Shown here piece after piece: positions 25,877 through 35,147 of a DNA stretch of 35,147 bases. Location of the stretch: contig JAQWLN010000223.1 in the NCBI GenBank assembly GCA_029247265.1, positions 1-35,147 of the forward strand, given 5' to 3'. Position numbers and translations under genes: made by a program. Below the pieces are notes generated by a model. The model saw only the letters and a program-made list of their open reading frames with translations. It searched no databases and was not told the DNA's origin. Every line of letters begins with the position of its first letter. The stretch's first letter is position 1. The stretch comes from Fuerstiella sp. Its GTDB lineage: Bacteria; Planctomycetota; Planctomycetia; Planctomycetales; Planctomycetaceae.

Positions 25877-28594
25877 ATGAAATTCGCACGCGTCGATGTT
25901 CGCTGGGTGCTGGCGGCCACACTTATCCCTGTGGTCAGCCTTACTTTTCTCGGTTGCGGACAGACTGGTGAACCAACCGCGAACGACTCCGTCGATACAC
26001 CAGCGCAATCGCCCGCTACCGACGACCTGTCGGACGAGTTTTTTTCGTTCGGCACGGAGATGGACGGCAGCGCGATGGAAGAATCCGAAGTATTGCCGGG
26101 CGGTGAAATCGCCGCTGCTGACGCAGACGTGAGCACGTCACTCAGCAGCAGTCCTGTTGAGCGGCCGAAACGCGAAATCGAACGGGCGAGGCGCATCGCA
26201 GGCCGCTCATCCGTGGCAACGACACCTCAGCCGCAGTCAGGTTCAAAGCAGGAGGCAAATGCGGAAGCGATGGAGCTATTCGGTGGCAAAGCCGTATCGG
26301 TCGCCAATGGTCCCGCATCGGCCGCTGCTGTCGGTACTGCGGAAGAGGCTGTGAGGAAAGCGTCACCACAGCCGATCGCAGATCAGGAACACAGACGAAT
26401 GAAGAATTCAGTGTTGCAGCAGGTCAGCCCGGACAGACAGGATTCGGAGAAAACGACTGAGCGACTGGTGAAGAGTAAAGAAGAGCTGGCAAAAAAATCA
26501 CTGTCAGGGCAGCTCGGGGCTCGTGGTCGTGGAGATGGGCGAGGTGGACAACAGGGTACGGCAGACAAAGGCCGTTCACTGACGCGGGGTAATACCGTTC
26601 GCGGATTGTTTTTTGATTCAGATTACGATGCTCTCGCTCTGCCCGAATCAAAGAAGAAGGCGCTGCAACTGGACCTGCAGCCTGGCGAAGAACTCTGGGT
26701 CATCGCCAGAGCAACGGATACGACAGCGACGAATCCAAATCCTGAGGTGCCTGGTTGTGGAGCGTTGATGGCGACGTTGCCGAACCACCCCAAACAGGTT
26801 CCCGTCCCACTGAAGCATACTGCTGTCGAAGGGAATATCGACGGCTATATCGCAACCGTCGATGTGACTCAACAGTTTCATAATCCGTACGATTCCAAAA
26901 TTGAAGCCGTGTACGTCTTTCCTCTGCCGCAGAATGCCGCGGTGAATGAATTTGTCATGACCGTCGGCGACCGAAAAATACGTGGCATCATTCGTGAACG
27001 TGAGAAGGCAGAACGGATATACGCGGCTGCGAAATCGCAGGGACACGTGGCGGCGCTGATGACACAGGAGCGGCCGAACATCTTTACCCAGAAGGTGGCC
27101 AATATTGAACCTGGTAAGAAAATCGACATCAACATTCGCTACTTCAACACTCTGAGGTACGACGACGGGGCCTACGAGTTCGTGTTTCCCATGGTTGTCG
27201 GTCCTCGGTTTAATCCACCGGCAACGGCAGATGGAGTGGGGGCTGTTGCGCGAGGCGGGCATGGTGCCAGCGGGCAGAACACGGAAGTACAGTACCTGGC
27301 ACCAAACGAACGCAGCGGTCACGATATTTCATTGTTGCTGAACATCGCTGCAGGTGTTGATGTTGAAAATGTTCTGTGTGTCAATCACGAGGTTGACATG
27401 AAAGAAATTTGCGAGTCACAGCGGCGGGTGTCATTGTCTTCCCGAGATTCCATCCCCAACAAGGATTTCGTACTTCGGTACAAAGTTGCGGGCGAGCAGA
27501 TCAAGACGTCCATGCTGACTCATGAAGACAAGCATGGCAAATATTTCACTATGATGCTGTATCCGCCAGCTGACCTGGCTCAGGTACAGCGGAGTCCCAT
27601 GGAAATGGTCTTTGTACTGGACTGCTCAGGCAGCATGCGAGGCAAGCCGATCGCTCAGGCAAAAGCGGCGATCAGCTGTGCTTTGCAGTCGCTCACCCCG
27701 CGAGACAGTTTTCAGATCATTCGATTTTCCAACAATGCTTCTCAGTTGGGGCCCGTACCTGTGCTGGCAACGGAAGCCAATATTCAGCGTGGTCTGAAAT
27801 ATGTGGCGTCATTGAATGGCACCGGTGGCACTCACATGATCGAAGGCATCAGAGCGGCACTCGATTTTCCGCACGACGAAGGTCGCTTTCGTCTGGTGTC
27901 ATTCATGACCGACGGCTACATCGGCAACGAACAGCAGATCATGGGCACTATCCACGACAAAGTGAGGTCGTCTCGAATCTTCAGCTTTGGTGTCGGCAGT
28001 TCCCCAAATCGATTTTTGATGGATCGGATGGCGATTATCGGTCGAGGTGCCGTGGCGTACCTGAGCCTGAATGACAACGCAACGACAATTATGGGGCGCT
28101 TCCATGAGCAGATCAGCCACCCAGCGATGACCGACTTATCCATCGACTTTGGCAACATGGACGTTTCGAACGTCTATCCACAACGGCTTCCCGATTTGAT
28201 CGTTGGGCGTCCGGTGGTTATTACCGGTCGGTTCAGAGGCGAACCGGATACAGTAAGTGTCACCGGCCGAGTCGACATGGAGGCCACTTCGTTCACCGTT
28301 TCCCTGGATGCAGAAGACGCATCGAAGGATCACAAAGGTATTGCTGCTGTGTGGGCTCGGTTGAAGATCAAGGACATGATCAATTACGCCAGTCACGCTC
28401 CCGAAGCGGCCGGTGAGATCAGGGAGGCAGTGACGAATACGGCACTGGCTTACAATCTGATGAGCTCGTTCACCGCCTTTGTTGCTGTCGATTCCCTCAC
28501 GAAAACCGAAGGTGAATTCGGCACAACTGTTGCCGTGCCCGTACCGGTTCCGGATGGTGTGAAGTATGAAACGACTGTCAGCGGAGCCAACTGA
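25877..28594 (+). CDS. VIT/von Willebrand A domain lipoprotein
   Basis: A 905-residue envelope protein. The N-terminus has a basic start, a hydrophobic core and a lipobox (LTFLGCGQTG), so it is probably a lipoprotein. A polar, low-complexity linker runs to about residue 240. The VIT domain (about 318-442) includes 'QQFHNPYDSKIEAVYVFPLP', 'RKIRGIIREREKAERIY' and 'RPNIFTQKVANIEPGKKIDI'. The VWA domain (about 577-760) has a MIDAS motif DCSGS at 582-586 and TDG with D679. VIT plus VWA occurs in inter-alpha-trypsin-inhibitor-like proteins and in bacterial surface proteins. ATG 25877 is preferred to GTG 25868, with AAAGGTGA upstream as ribosome binding site. It is third in an operon after the dockerin and cohesin-like genes, 89 bases downstream. 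Ligand unknown. Confidence 0.93.
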   Translation: MKFARVDVRWVLAATLIPVVSLTFLGCGQTGEPTANDSVDTPAQSPATDDLSDEFFSFGTEMDGSAMEESEVLPGGEIAAADADVSTSLSSSPVERPKREIERARRIAGRSSVATTPQPQSGSKQEANAEAMELFGGKAVSVANGPASAAAVGTAEEAVRKASPQPIADQEHRRMKNSVLQQVSPDRQDSEKTTERLVKSKEELAKKSLSGQLGARGRGDGRGGQQGTADKGRSLTRGNTVRGLFFDSDYDALALPESKKKALQLDLQPGEELWVIARATDTTATNPNPEVPGCGALMATLPNHPKQVPVPLKHTAVEGNIDGYIATVDVTQQFHNPYDSKIEAVYVFPLPQNAAVNEFVMTVGDRKIRGIIREREKAERIYAAAKSQGHVAALMTQERPNIFTQKVANIEPGKKIDINIRYFNTLRYDDGAYEFVFPMVVGPRFNPPATADGVGAVARGGHGASGQNTEVQYLAPNERSGHDISLLLNIAAGVDVENVLCVNHEVDMKEICESQRRVSLSSRDSIPNKDFVLRYKVAGEQIKTSMLTHEDKHGKYFTMMLYPPADLAQVQRSPMEMVFVLDCSGSMRGKPIAQAKAAISCALQSLTPRDSFQIIRFSNNASQLGPVPVLATEANIQRGLKYVASLNGTGGTHMIEGIRAALDFPHDEGRFRLVSFMTDGYIGNEQQIMGTIHDKVRSSRIFSFGVGSSPNRFLMDRMAIIGRGAVAYLSLNDNATTIMGRFHEQISHPAMTDLSIDFGNMDVSNVYPQRLPDLIVGRPVVITGRFRGEPDTVSVTGRVDMEATSFTVSLDAEDASKDHKGIAAVWARLKIKDMINYASHAPEAAGEIREAVTNTALAYNLMSSFTAFVAVDSLTKTEGEFGTTVAVPVPVPDGVKYETTVSGAN

Positions 28595-28765
28595 GGTGTT
28601 CGCGGCAGGAAGGGTCAGTTCTCTTTGTCGTGTACGTCAAACCGGCTGCAGATTGTCAATGGTGCATTAATCGCGCCCGCCCCTTCGGAAGCAGGTTACG
28701 TTTGACAGTTGGTGGCGCCAGTCACTGCGCCCAGATCGATCGTTGCCCTCAAGCGAATAACAACA

Positions 28766-31700
28766 TCATTTTGAACCAGGATTTGGCTGTGCGCCGACAG
28801 GAATTCCATTCGGACCTTCGCGGCCATTCCTGCTCCTGGGTTGTCCCTCAGGTTTCTTCTTCGCCCCACCCAGAGCTTCGTTGAGGCGTTCCTGGATCAA
28901 CGCGATATTGACGGTCGGGTCCAGCTTGAGTATCTGAACGGAGGACGACGTTTCGGCCGCTTTGTCCAGTTCCACGATCAGGTCGCTGATCGTTTCCATC
29001 AGTGAAGCCGTGGACGAAACGACCAGAGTGTCGGAAATGGGGTCAACTCCGATCGACAGCAGGCCCTTGAATCGGATCGGGGAATCGTCGTCGTCGTCCT
29101 GGCTGCTGCCAAAGTACGAATACCGCGACTGTTGCTGTGATTTTTCGTCCCCTTTTTTCTCCAGCGCCTTGTCGTTGGAACTCAGCAGGTCTCGAAAGAC
29201 ATCCTTAACCGCCTGAGCGACCGTTTCTGCCTTTGTGTTCTGCAGTCTGAAGATCTTGTTTACTCGCATGGCCCGCGTGTCAGCAGGTTCCGGCACGTCG
29301 TAGATCGCAATCAGATCTTCGATAATCTGCAGCTGCCGACGGTCGGCGTCGCGCACAAGAATCGTGCTCGTAAAATTGTCGTAAATAAACGTCGGCTGTC
29401 GGCGTTGTGACAGGCTGTGATTGCCGCTGACTCTCTTGGTGGATGGCATGTAGCCGTAAAAGGGATTGTATTCCATTCCCGATTCTGTCTGTTCATCGGC
29501 CTTGAAATAGTCTTCCAGATTAAACGTCACCCATGACGGCGTCGCGAATTTCAGATCGAACACCCTGTAATTTGGCGCGGGACGGACCAGCTCTTTCAGC
29601 AGGTCTTCCACTTCAAGCAGGGCAGCCGGGTCGTCACTGGTGACGATCAGCCGGCCATCGGGTGAAATTGAAAATCGTACAGGAGCCGCTCCGCGATCTT
29701 CCGAACCCGAACCGCTCTGCATGGCAGTCAGTACCTGCGGCACGGCCTCAGCAGTAATTCCGACATTCGACGAAGAAACCTGGTCTCCTGCCGGCCTGTT
29801 TGTCGCTGAAAATGCGGCCTCCCGCGGCGCCTCTGCCACATCGGAAATTGTTTCTGATTCGGGGCTGTTCAACAGCTGAAAGAACTCTTCCGCCGAGAGC
29901 GATGCAGGATCCGGTGATTGGGGAGTTGCGTCAATGTGCTCGGCTCGCGAACCAGGCCACTGCCTGACCGACGACGGACGTGCAACCGTCGAAGTAATCG
30001 CATCTGTGGATTCTGCTTCGTCCGGCGTCTTTTCTGTTTCCGGTTTCGGATCTTCTTCCTTTGGCAGGTCAATTTGCAGTTCATTGTCGCGACGCCACAG
30101 CTGTTTCAGGCGCTCCATAACGCGGTGCGGACTTTCGTTCGGAGACATTTCAAAGACACGAATGCCGTTGTCCAATGCGGCGGGGTCCGGGATCTCTCCC
30201 AGCTTTTGCAGCAATCCCTTGATTTCTTCCATTTCCACTTTGTTCGCGTACACCAGCAGACGGTTGTTCTCCAGATCTGCTTCTACCTTGAAGTCTTCGT
30301 TCTCTTCCTTCTTCTCCGGCTGGCCGTACGAAAAGCGACTGTAGTAACTGTTTCTGTTGTCTTCTTTGGGAGGAGGCGCCATGAGGGCTCGGATCGTCCC
30401 AGTCACATATTCCGCATCCAGCCGCCGCAGAGGAATCACCTCAAAGGAGCGACCGGACTGGTCCAGACGTTCTACGAGGGTCGTGATGGTCAGATGATCG
30501 GCCAGGCTGGCCCACGCCAGGATGGACTTCTTGTCTTCGTCCACCTTCAGCACAGTGCCAGGATCCATGTCGCCAAGTTCCTGCAGCAGATCGACCAGTG
30601 ATTGGGGATCTACGGTTTCCAGACGATAGACCTTCATGCGATTTATGTTCTGCAGCAGCGAATTGCCCGCTTCAATCGGTACGTCAATCTGCTCAATCGC
30701 CTTGTCGATAATCGCCATCTGATCCGGAGCAGCTTGTACCAGAATCATGTTCTCTCGCTGATTAAGCACCAGTCGGGTCTTGGTGGGTTCTTTGCCTCCG
30801 CTACCACCCCCCTTGGCAGCACTGCTCATTTTCTGCATTTGCTGCTGCATCTGCTGCTGCATCTGACGCATCATGGATGACATCTGCGACGAACTGCCGG
30901 ACGAGCCGCCACCGCCTCCTCCACCACCGCCCTCGTTTTCGAGGCCCAGCAGGGTTCGCAGCAGTTCAATAACTTCGCTGGCTCGCCGATCTTTAAGTCG
31001 GAAGGTACGTACCAGTTGTTCCTGTCCGGTGTCTGCCTGTTCGTCCTGAAGAATGCGATAGATATCCTTCAGGCTGCGCGCCGTATCCATGACTTCCAGT
31101 CGATTCGTGCGACTCAATTTGCTGATCGTGCCAGCCGTGCTAAGTAACGGTTTAAGTTCTTCGACGGCTTCATCGGCAATCAGCCAGCTCAGGTCGAAGG
31201 ACACTTTGCACAAGGTATGGTCCAGCTGCGATTCCAGGTCCCAGGGATCGACGCGGGGGACCAGCGACGATTTAATATCGCCAATCTTCACGACTGAAAG
31301 TAACTCGTCATTACGAACCATACTGAAACCACGGGCCAGCAGGTGACGGTTCACAATGTCGCGGGCTTCTTCCAGTGTATAGCTACGAGTTGTCGTCAGG
31401 TTGAGCGTGTCGCCGGGGAGCTCCTGCCAGTCGAGAGACAATTTGGAAGTGTCCGCCAGCCATTGCAGTACCTGATCCCATGACTGGCCCTTCAGGTCAA
31501 ACGTGACCTTTCCATCTGTTATGACGGCTTCAGTGCCAATCGCCTTTGCCGGCTCGTCGGACGACGTCGGGCGTTTGATGATTTTGGCTGCTGCGTCCGC
31601 TCCCTTGGCTTTATCCTTCCCGTCCTCGGCCTTCTTGTCCTTGCCATCTGCTTTTTTCGTCGCAGCACTGTTGCCACCTGCTGGGGGCGTCGGCTTCGCA

Positions 31701-31840
31701 CCTGGCGCGACCTTAGCTTCAACCACCATAGGCTTGCCGTCAGGTCCTTTGACGGTCACTTTACGAACGGCCTGAGCGATCACCAGATCAGCAGATACCG
31801 ACATGCTCAGAACAGCGATTAGAAAAATGTTGGCCTTCAT
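28766..31840 (-). CDS. Large exported protein with repeated secretin N-domains, no barrel
   Basis: A 1024-residue exported protein. A signal peptide ('MKANIFLIAVLSMSVSADLV') is followed by a Lys/Ala/Gly-rich low-complexity stretch. Next come several secretin-N-like (NolW) modules, recognisable as 'VRTFRLKDRRASEVIELLRT', 'MKVYRLETVDPQSLVDLLQE', 'FEVIPLRRLDAEYVTGTIRA', and 'NKIFRLQNTKAETVAQAVKD'. A run of Gly and a Met/Gln-rich coiled segment ('MMRQMQQQMQQQMQKM') lie at about 305-350. Secretins such as GspD or PilQ carry such domains in front of a beta-barrel; no barrel-like C-terminus is visible here, and the protein ends in a basic, Pro/Gly-rich tail. It may be a periplasmic scaffold. ATG 31840 is used because the signal peptide begins there; the frame is open to 32014. 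It converges with the VIT/VWA gene. Confidence 0.8.
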   Translation of the reverse strand: MKANIFLIAVLSMSVSADLVIAQAVRKVTVKGPDGKPMVVEAKVAPGAKPTPPAGGNSAATKKADGKDKKAEDGKDKAKGADAAAKIIKRPTSSDEPAKAIGTEAVITDGKVTFDLKGQSWDQVLQWLADTSKLSLDWQELPGDTLNLTTTRSYTLEEARDIVNRHLLARGFSMVRNDELLSVVKIGDIKSSLVPRVDPWDLESQLDHTLCKVSFDLSWLIADEAVEELKPLLSTAGTISKLSRTNRLEVMDTARSLKDIYRILQDEQADTGQEQLVRTFRLKDRRASEVIELLRTLLGLENEGGGGGGGGGSSGSSSQMSSMMRQMQQQMQQQMQKMSSAAKGGGSGGKEPTKTRLVLNQRENMILVQAAPDQMAIIDKAIEQIDVPIEAGNSLLQNINRMKVYRLETVDPQSLVDLLQELGDMDPGTVLKVDEDKKSILAWASLADHLTITTLVERLDQSGRSFEVIPLRRLDAEYVTGTIRALMAPPPKEDNRNSYYSRFSYGQPEKKEENEDFKVEADLENNRLLVYANKVEMEEIKGLLQKLGEIPDPAALDNGIRVFEMSPNESPHRVMERLKQLWRRDNELQIDLPKEEDPKPETEKTPDEAESTDAITSTVARPSSVRQWPGSRAEHIDATPQSPDPASLSAEEFFQLLNSPESETISDVAEAPREAAFSATNRPAGDQVSSSNVGITAEAVPQVLTAMQSGSGSEDRGAAPVRFSISPDGRLIVTSDDPAALLEVEDLLKELVRPAPNYRVFDLKFATPSWVTFNLEDYFKADEQTESGMEYNPFYGYMPSTKRVSGNHSLSQRRQPTFIYDNFTSTILVRDADRRQLQIIEDLIAIYDVPEPADTRAMRVNKIFRLQNTKAETVAQAVKDVFRDLLSSNDKALEKKGDEKSQQQSRYSYFGSSQDDDDDSPIRFKGLLSIGVDPISDTLVVSSTASLMETISDLIVELDKAAETSSSVQILKLDPTVNIALIQERLNEALGGAKKKPEGQPRSRNGREGPNGIPVGAQPNPGSK

Positions 31841-32086
31841 AGTCTCAACTGTTTCTGGATGCAGGTTTGGAACTGTACGTACCCCGATGTCGCCGGAGAC
31901 GACAAGATCAGGTACGAGAACACCTGAAAGACCTTCACATTTCTCTGATTTGTGTTGCAGATCCGTAGAATTTCGACCAATCGGTTCAGTCTCATGGTGA
32001 AATTCGCGTTTCACGGCACAGAATGCCTACTCAGACTACCAGTGAACAGGCCGGGATGAAAGATTATACCTAGGGTGAAAAACGGC
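31841..32086. other. Divergent intergenic region before proC
   Basis: This short gap must hold promoters for the secretin-N-domain gene (-) and proC (+). An AGGGTG sequence at 32072-32077 is a plausible ribosome binding site for ATG 32087. No other structure was recognised. Confidence 0.4.
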
Positions 32087-32902
32087 ATGCAGCTACAAAA
32101 CGTCAAAATCGGATTTCTCGGCACAGGCCGAATGGCCACGGCTCTGGCCTGCGGATTCACCCGCGAACTGCTGTCCTCAGATCAGATTCTTGGAGCCGAT
32201 CCGGCAACAGCATCGCGGGAACACTTTCTTCAGGTTGTTGGCAAAGGTGCCATCGCTGGTGAGACCGCAGACCCAACGCTGAACGATGCAGACATTGTTT
32301 TTCTGGCGGTCAAACCGCAGGTCATGCAAACAGCGCTGGCAGCACTTGATCCCCTGACTTTGTCATCAAAGCTGGTGGTATCGATTGCCGCCGGCGTGAC
32401 GATCTCGACTCTGGAGTCTGGGTTGCCGTCAGGCACTCGGTTGATTCGGGTAATGCCCAACACGCCATGTCTGATTGGTCGTGGAGCGTGCGGCGTGAGT
32501 CGTGGCAGCTGCGCCACCGACGACGATGAAAAAATCGTGAACGAATTGCTGGAAACCGTTGGTCTGGTCGAAAACGTCCCGGAGAAACTTCTGGACGCCG
32601 TCACCGGGCTTTCCGGCAGCGGACCGGCTTATGTTTTTCAAATCATCGAAGCGCTCAGCGACGGTGGTGTCAAGGTTGGCCTGCCACGTGACATGGCGAC
32701 TCGACTGGCCGCGCAGACAGTCGCGGGTGCAGCCGAGATGGTACTGGAGACAGACGAGCATCCTGCCGCGTTGAAGGACGCCGTAACAAGTCCTGGCGGC
32801 ACGACGATCGCAGCGATCCATGAGATGGAAAAGGCGGGCGTACGAGCCGCGCTGATGAACGCAGTCGCCGCATCGACGAAGCGTTCTCAGGAACTTGGCT
32901 AA
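32087..32902 (+). CDS. proC: Pyrroline-5-carboxylate reductase
   Basis: The last enzyme of proline synthesis, reducing 1-pyrroline-5-carboxylate with NAD(P)H in the cytoplasm. The protein of about 271 residues is of normal length. A Rossmann nucleotide-binding loop GFLGTGRMA lies at about 9-17. The family signature 'VTGLSGSGPAYVFQIIEAL' then 'GVKVGLPRDMATRLAAQTV' and 'SPGGTTIAAIHEMEKAGVRA' is complete. ATG 32087 with an upstream AGGGTG is preferred; GTG 32075, in frame, would add four residues. It is divergent from the secretin-N-domain gene and convergent with glnS, and appears to be monocistronic. No lesion is seen. Confidence 0.96.
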   Translation: MQLQNVKIGFLGTGRMATALACGFTRELLSSDQILGADPATASREHFLQVVGKGAIAGETADPTLNDADIVFLAVKPQVMQTALAALDPLTLSSKLVVSIAAGVTISTLESGLPSGTRLIRVMPNTPCLIGRGACGVSRGSCATDDDEKIVNELLETVGLVENVPEKLLDAVTGLSGSGPAYVFQIIEALSDGGVKVGLPRDMATRLAAQTVAGAAEMVLETDEHPAALKDAVTSPGGTTIAAIHEMEKAGVRAALMNAVAASTKRSQELG

Positions 32903-32927
32903 CCGCGGCACCGACAGATGCCGCGGT
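32902..32927 (+). terminator. Hairpin directly after proC
   Basis: ACCGCGGCA at 32902-32910 pairs perfectly with TGCCGCGGT at 32919-32927 around an 8-base loop, overlapping the last base of the proC stop codon. The GC-rich stem fits a terminator, but no T-run follows, so factor-independent termination is uncertain. It could serve proC, the convergent glnS, or both. Confidence 0.5.
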
Positions 32928-33024
32928 GTCAGCAGCAGTTGTGCGTGACGGTGATCATCAATCCAGCAGTCCGTCTGCAGTTGAGATATGCAGGTCCTGC
33001 CGGCGGTCCGACGAACGTGTTATA

Positions 33025-34719
33025 TTAACCGGTCTGCTTTTTCTTCTTGACCCACGGCGCCTTCAGGGTGGTCGTACGGTTGAAGACAGGTTTTTCCGGT
33101 GTGCTGTCCTGATCCACGCAGAAATATCCCTTCCGTTCAAACTGACAGCGATACCCCTGAGCCGGTGCCGACAAAGATGGTTCCAGTTTGGCAGCCATCA
33201 CCTGCAACGAGGTGGGATTGAGGTTGTTCTGCCAGTCCTGAGATTCGTCTGCCACTTCATCCGGGTCTTCTGTTACGAACAGGTGGTCGTAGAGCCGCAC
33301 CTCGGCATCAATGGCATCCCCGGCACTGACCCAGTGCAGCGTTGCTTTCACTTTTCTGCCGTCAGGGGCGTTGCCGCCCTTGGTTTCCGGGTCATACGTG
33401 CAGTGGAGTTCTGTAATATTTCCGTCTGCATCTTTCACCATATCATGGCATTTCACGAAATACGCCCAGCGCAGCCGCACTTCGCGGCCCGGTCCGAGTC
33501 GGAAAAACTTCCTGGGCGGGTCCTCCATGAAGTCTTCTCGTTCGATATAGATTTCCGGCCCAAATGGAACATTGCGAGAGCCGGCTGCCGGGTCCTCCGG
33601 GTTGTTGACGGCTTCCAGGGTTTCTGACTGACCTTCGGGATAATTCGTGATGACGACTTTCAGTGGGTCCAGCACAGCCATACGGCGTTCGACCGTTCTA
33701 TTCAGCTCCTCGCGGATTTGATTCTCAAGAACGACCATGTCAGTGGTCGCGTTGTGTTTGGTGACACCGACATGAGTACACAGACTGCGAACGGACTCCG
33801 CGGTGTAGCCCCGGCGCCGCAGTCCTGAGATCGTAGGCAGGCGCGGATCATCCCATCCCGTAACATGGCCCTCGTTAACCAGCCGCAACAGTCGTCGCTT
33901 GCTCATCAGAGTATACGTCAGATTCAGACGATTGAACTCGATCTGTTGAGGATGATGGATGCCGAGATTTTCGCAGAACCAGTCGTACAGCGGGCGACGG
34001 TTCTCGAATTCCAACGTGCAGATGCTGTGTGTGATTCCTTCAATGGAATCCGACTGCCCATGGGTGTAATCGTAGGTCGGATAGATGCGCCACGTATCGC
34101 CTGTACGATGGTGTGTTACGTTGCGGATGCGGTACATGATCGGATCGCGGAGCAGCATGACCTTGTGCCCCATATCAATTTTTGCGCGCAGCACGTGTTC
34201 ACCTTCCTCGAATTCGCCGGCTTTCATGCGACGAAACAGATCAAGGTTTTCTTCCGTACTGCGACTTCGATGCGGACTGTCGGTTCCTGGCTGCGATGGT
34301 GTGCCACGGCCTGCTCGAATGTCTTCAAGGGGCAGACTGCATACGTACGCCCTGTCGTCGTTGATGAGTTGCTCTGCCCATTTGTAGAGCTGCTCAAAAT
34401 AATCCGACGCGAAGAATAGTCGGTCTTCCCAGTCAAAGCCGAGCCAGCGAATATCGGCTTTGATCGATTCGACATACTCCACGTCTTCCTTTTCCGGATT
34501 CGTATCGTCGAACCGCAGATTGCATTTGCCGCCGTACTCCTGAGCAATTCCGAAGTTCAGGCAGATGGACTTTGCGTGGCCGATGTGCAGATAACCATTG
34601 GGTTCCGGAGGAAATCGCGTTTTGACGATCCCCTGCCACTTGCCCGTGCGGATGTCGTCCTCGACGATTTGTCGCACGAAATCACGATGGTCTGACGGGA
34701 CGCTGTCTGTGCCGGACAT
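33025..34719 (-). CDS. glnS: Glutamine-tRNA ligase
   Basis: Charges tRNA-Gln with glutamine in the cytoplasm. The class I signatures are HIGH at 45-48 in '[20 protein letters not shown]' and the KMSKS variant 'LMSKR' at about 272. The glutaminyl-specific motifs '[20 protein letters not shown]' and '[19 protein letters not shown]' are present, and the C-terminal beta-barrel anticodon domains complete a 564-residue protein of normal GlnRS length. ATG 34719 is preferred because the open frame upstream to 34755 has no family match. The presence of GlnRS suggests a direct route to Gln-tRNA, as in many planctomycetes. Confidence 0.96.
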   Translation of the reverse strand: MSGTDSVPSDHRDFVRQIVEDDIRTGKWQGIVKTRFPPEPNGYLHIGHAKSICLNFGIAQEYGGKCNLRFDDTNPEKEDVEYVESIKADIRWLGFDWEDRLFFASDYFEQLYKWAEQLINDDRAYVCSLPLEDIRAGRGTPSQPGTDSPHRSRSTEENLDLFRRMKAGEFEEGEHVLRAKIDMGHKVMLLRDPIMYRIRNVTHHRTGDTWRIYPTYDYTHGQSDSIEGITHSICTLEFENRRPLYDWFCENLGIHHPQQIEFNRLNLTYTLMSKRRLLRLVNEGHVTGWDDPRLPTISGLRRRGYTAESVRSLCTHVGVTKHNATTDMVVLENQIREELNRTVERRMAVLDPLKVVITNYPEGQSETLEAVNNPEDPAAGSRNVPFGPEIYIEREDFMEDPPRKFFRLGPGREVRLRWAYFVKCHDMVKDADGNITELHCTYDPETKGGNAPDGRKVKATLHWVSAGDAIDAEVRLYDHLFVTEDPDEVADESQDWQNNLNPTSLQVMAAKLEPSLSAPAQGYRCQFERKGYFCVDQDSTPEKPVFNRTTTLKAPWVKKKKQTG

Positions 34720-35147
34720 GGTTGAGATGCTTTCAGAGAGTGTGGGCTGCCTCACCGACGAGGCAGCCTATTCTTGGAAATCTGATCAGGTGGAATTTAT
34801 CTGTCCACGTCGACTTCGCGAAGCGTACAGCACCACTGGATACAATGTTTAAGTCGAGCTTTCTTCACATCCGCTGAAACGACCGCAAAGTCAGACGTTC
34901 GCCGCAAATTGACTTTTGTGGTCGCTTTTCATTATTGCCGCCAGGTAACCTGAGGCACCGAGGTTGTTCGACGACAGCTATTGTGACCATTCAGTCTGCT
35001 GATCAACCGGTAGAACGCACGATTAGCGATCGGCCGAATAATCGGCATATTCGGAAAACGCCAGACTACCCATGCTCTCCGTTTTGATCTGATCCGAAGG
35101 ACCGAACGACAAATCAGATTTGTTACAAATTCGGCGGCATCTGTTTT
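34720..35147. other. Upstream region of glnS, no gene seen
   Basis: No convincing coding frame or tRNA was found in this 428-base stretch up to the window edge. One imperfect inverted repeat is visible: 34880-34893 (CGACCGCAAAGTCA) and 34910-34924 (TGACTTTTGTGGTCG), pairing with one mismatch and one extra base and followed on the plus strand by CTTTT. Read toward glnS it could be a leader hairpin; read on the plus strand it resembles a weak terminator. Neither is proven. Confidence 0.4.

Noticed and set aside
28595..28765. A terminator hairpin between the VIT/VWA and secretin-N-domain genes
   Set aside because: Only 7-base matches (GTCAAAC and GTTTGAC) were found, too weak to call.

Overview
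The window looks like chromosomal DNA of a member of the Planctomycetota, probably Planctomycetaceae-like. The evidence is an adjacent pair of planctomycete-type genes (a cytochrome-c/DUF1549/DUF1553 protein and a DUF1501 protein), a second decayed DUF1501 gene, an ECF sigma factor, dockerin- and cohesin-like proteins beside a VIT/von Willebrand A lipoprotein, and a protein made of secretin N-domains without a barrel. The assignment is from gene content only. No tRNA, rRNA, CRISPR array, transposase or phage gene was seen.

Left third (1-11.6 kb): a PQQ-type beta-propeller protein cut by the window edge; a rhomboid-like membrane protein with a C-terminal zinc ribbon and no catalytic serine; a compact SecA-like ATPase; then a heavy-metal RND efflux set in which the outer-membrane TolC-like gene diverges from the adaptor and pump genes.

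Middle (11.6-20 kb): a phytanoyl-CoA dioxygenase-like oxygenase, a KAP-like membrane P-loop NTPase, a DUF1501 pseudogene with a 5' frameshift and an in-frame amber stop, a MoxR ATPase without its usual partner genes, a PolB-like 3'-5' exonuclease, and an intact DUF1501 gene coupled to the DUF1553 gene.

Right part (20-35 kb): the DUF1549/DUF1553 cytochrome gene lies downstream of an ECF sigma factor. Divergent from sigma is a tight three-gene operon: a single-pass membrane protein with an external dockerin domain, a secreted cohesin-like protein, and a VIT/VWA lipoprotein. It converges on the 1024-residue secretin-N-domain protein. proC diverges from that gene and converges on glnS.

The most interesting points are the sigma/dockerin/cohesin/VIT-VWA locus, which may be an envelope assembly under its own sigma factor, and the long inverted repeats at the ends of convergent genes. 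Two of these, at 4809-4868 and 18430-18489, are copies of one repeat family. All functional assignments come from reading motifs; no database search was possible.
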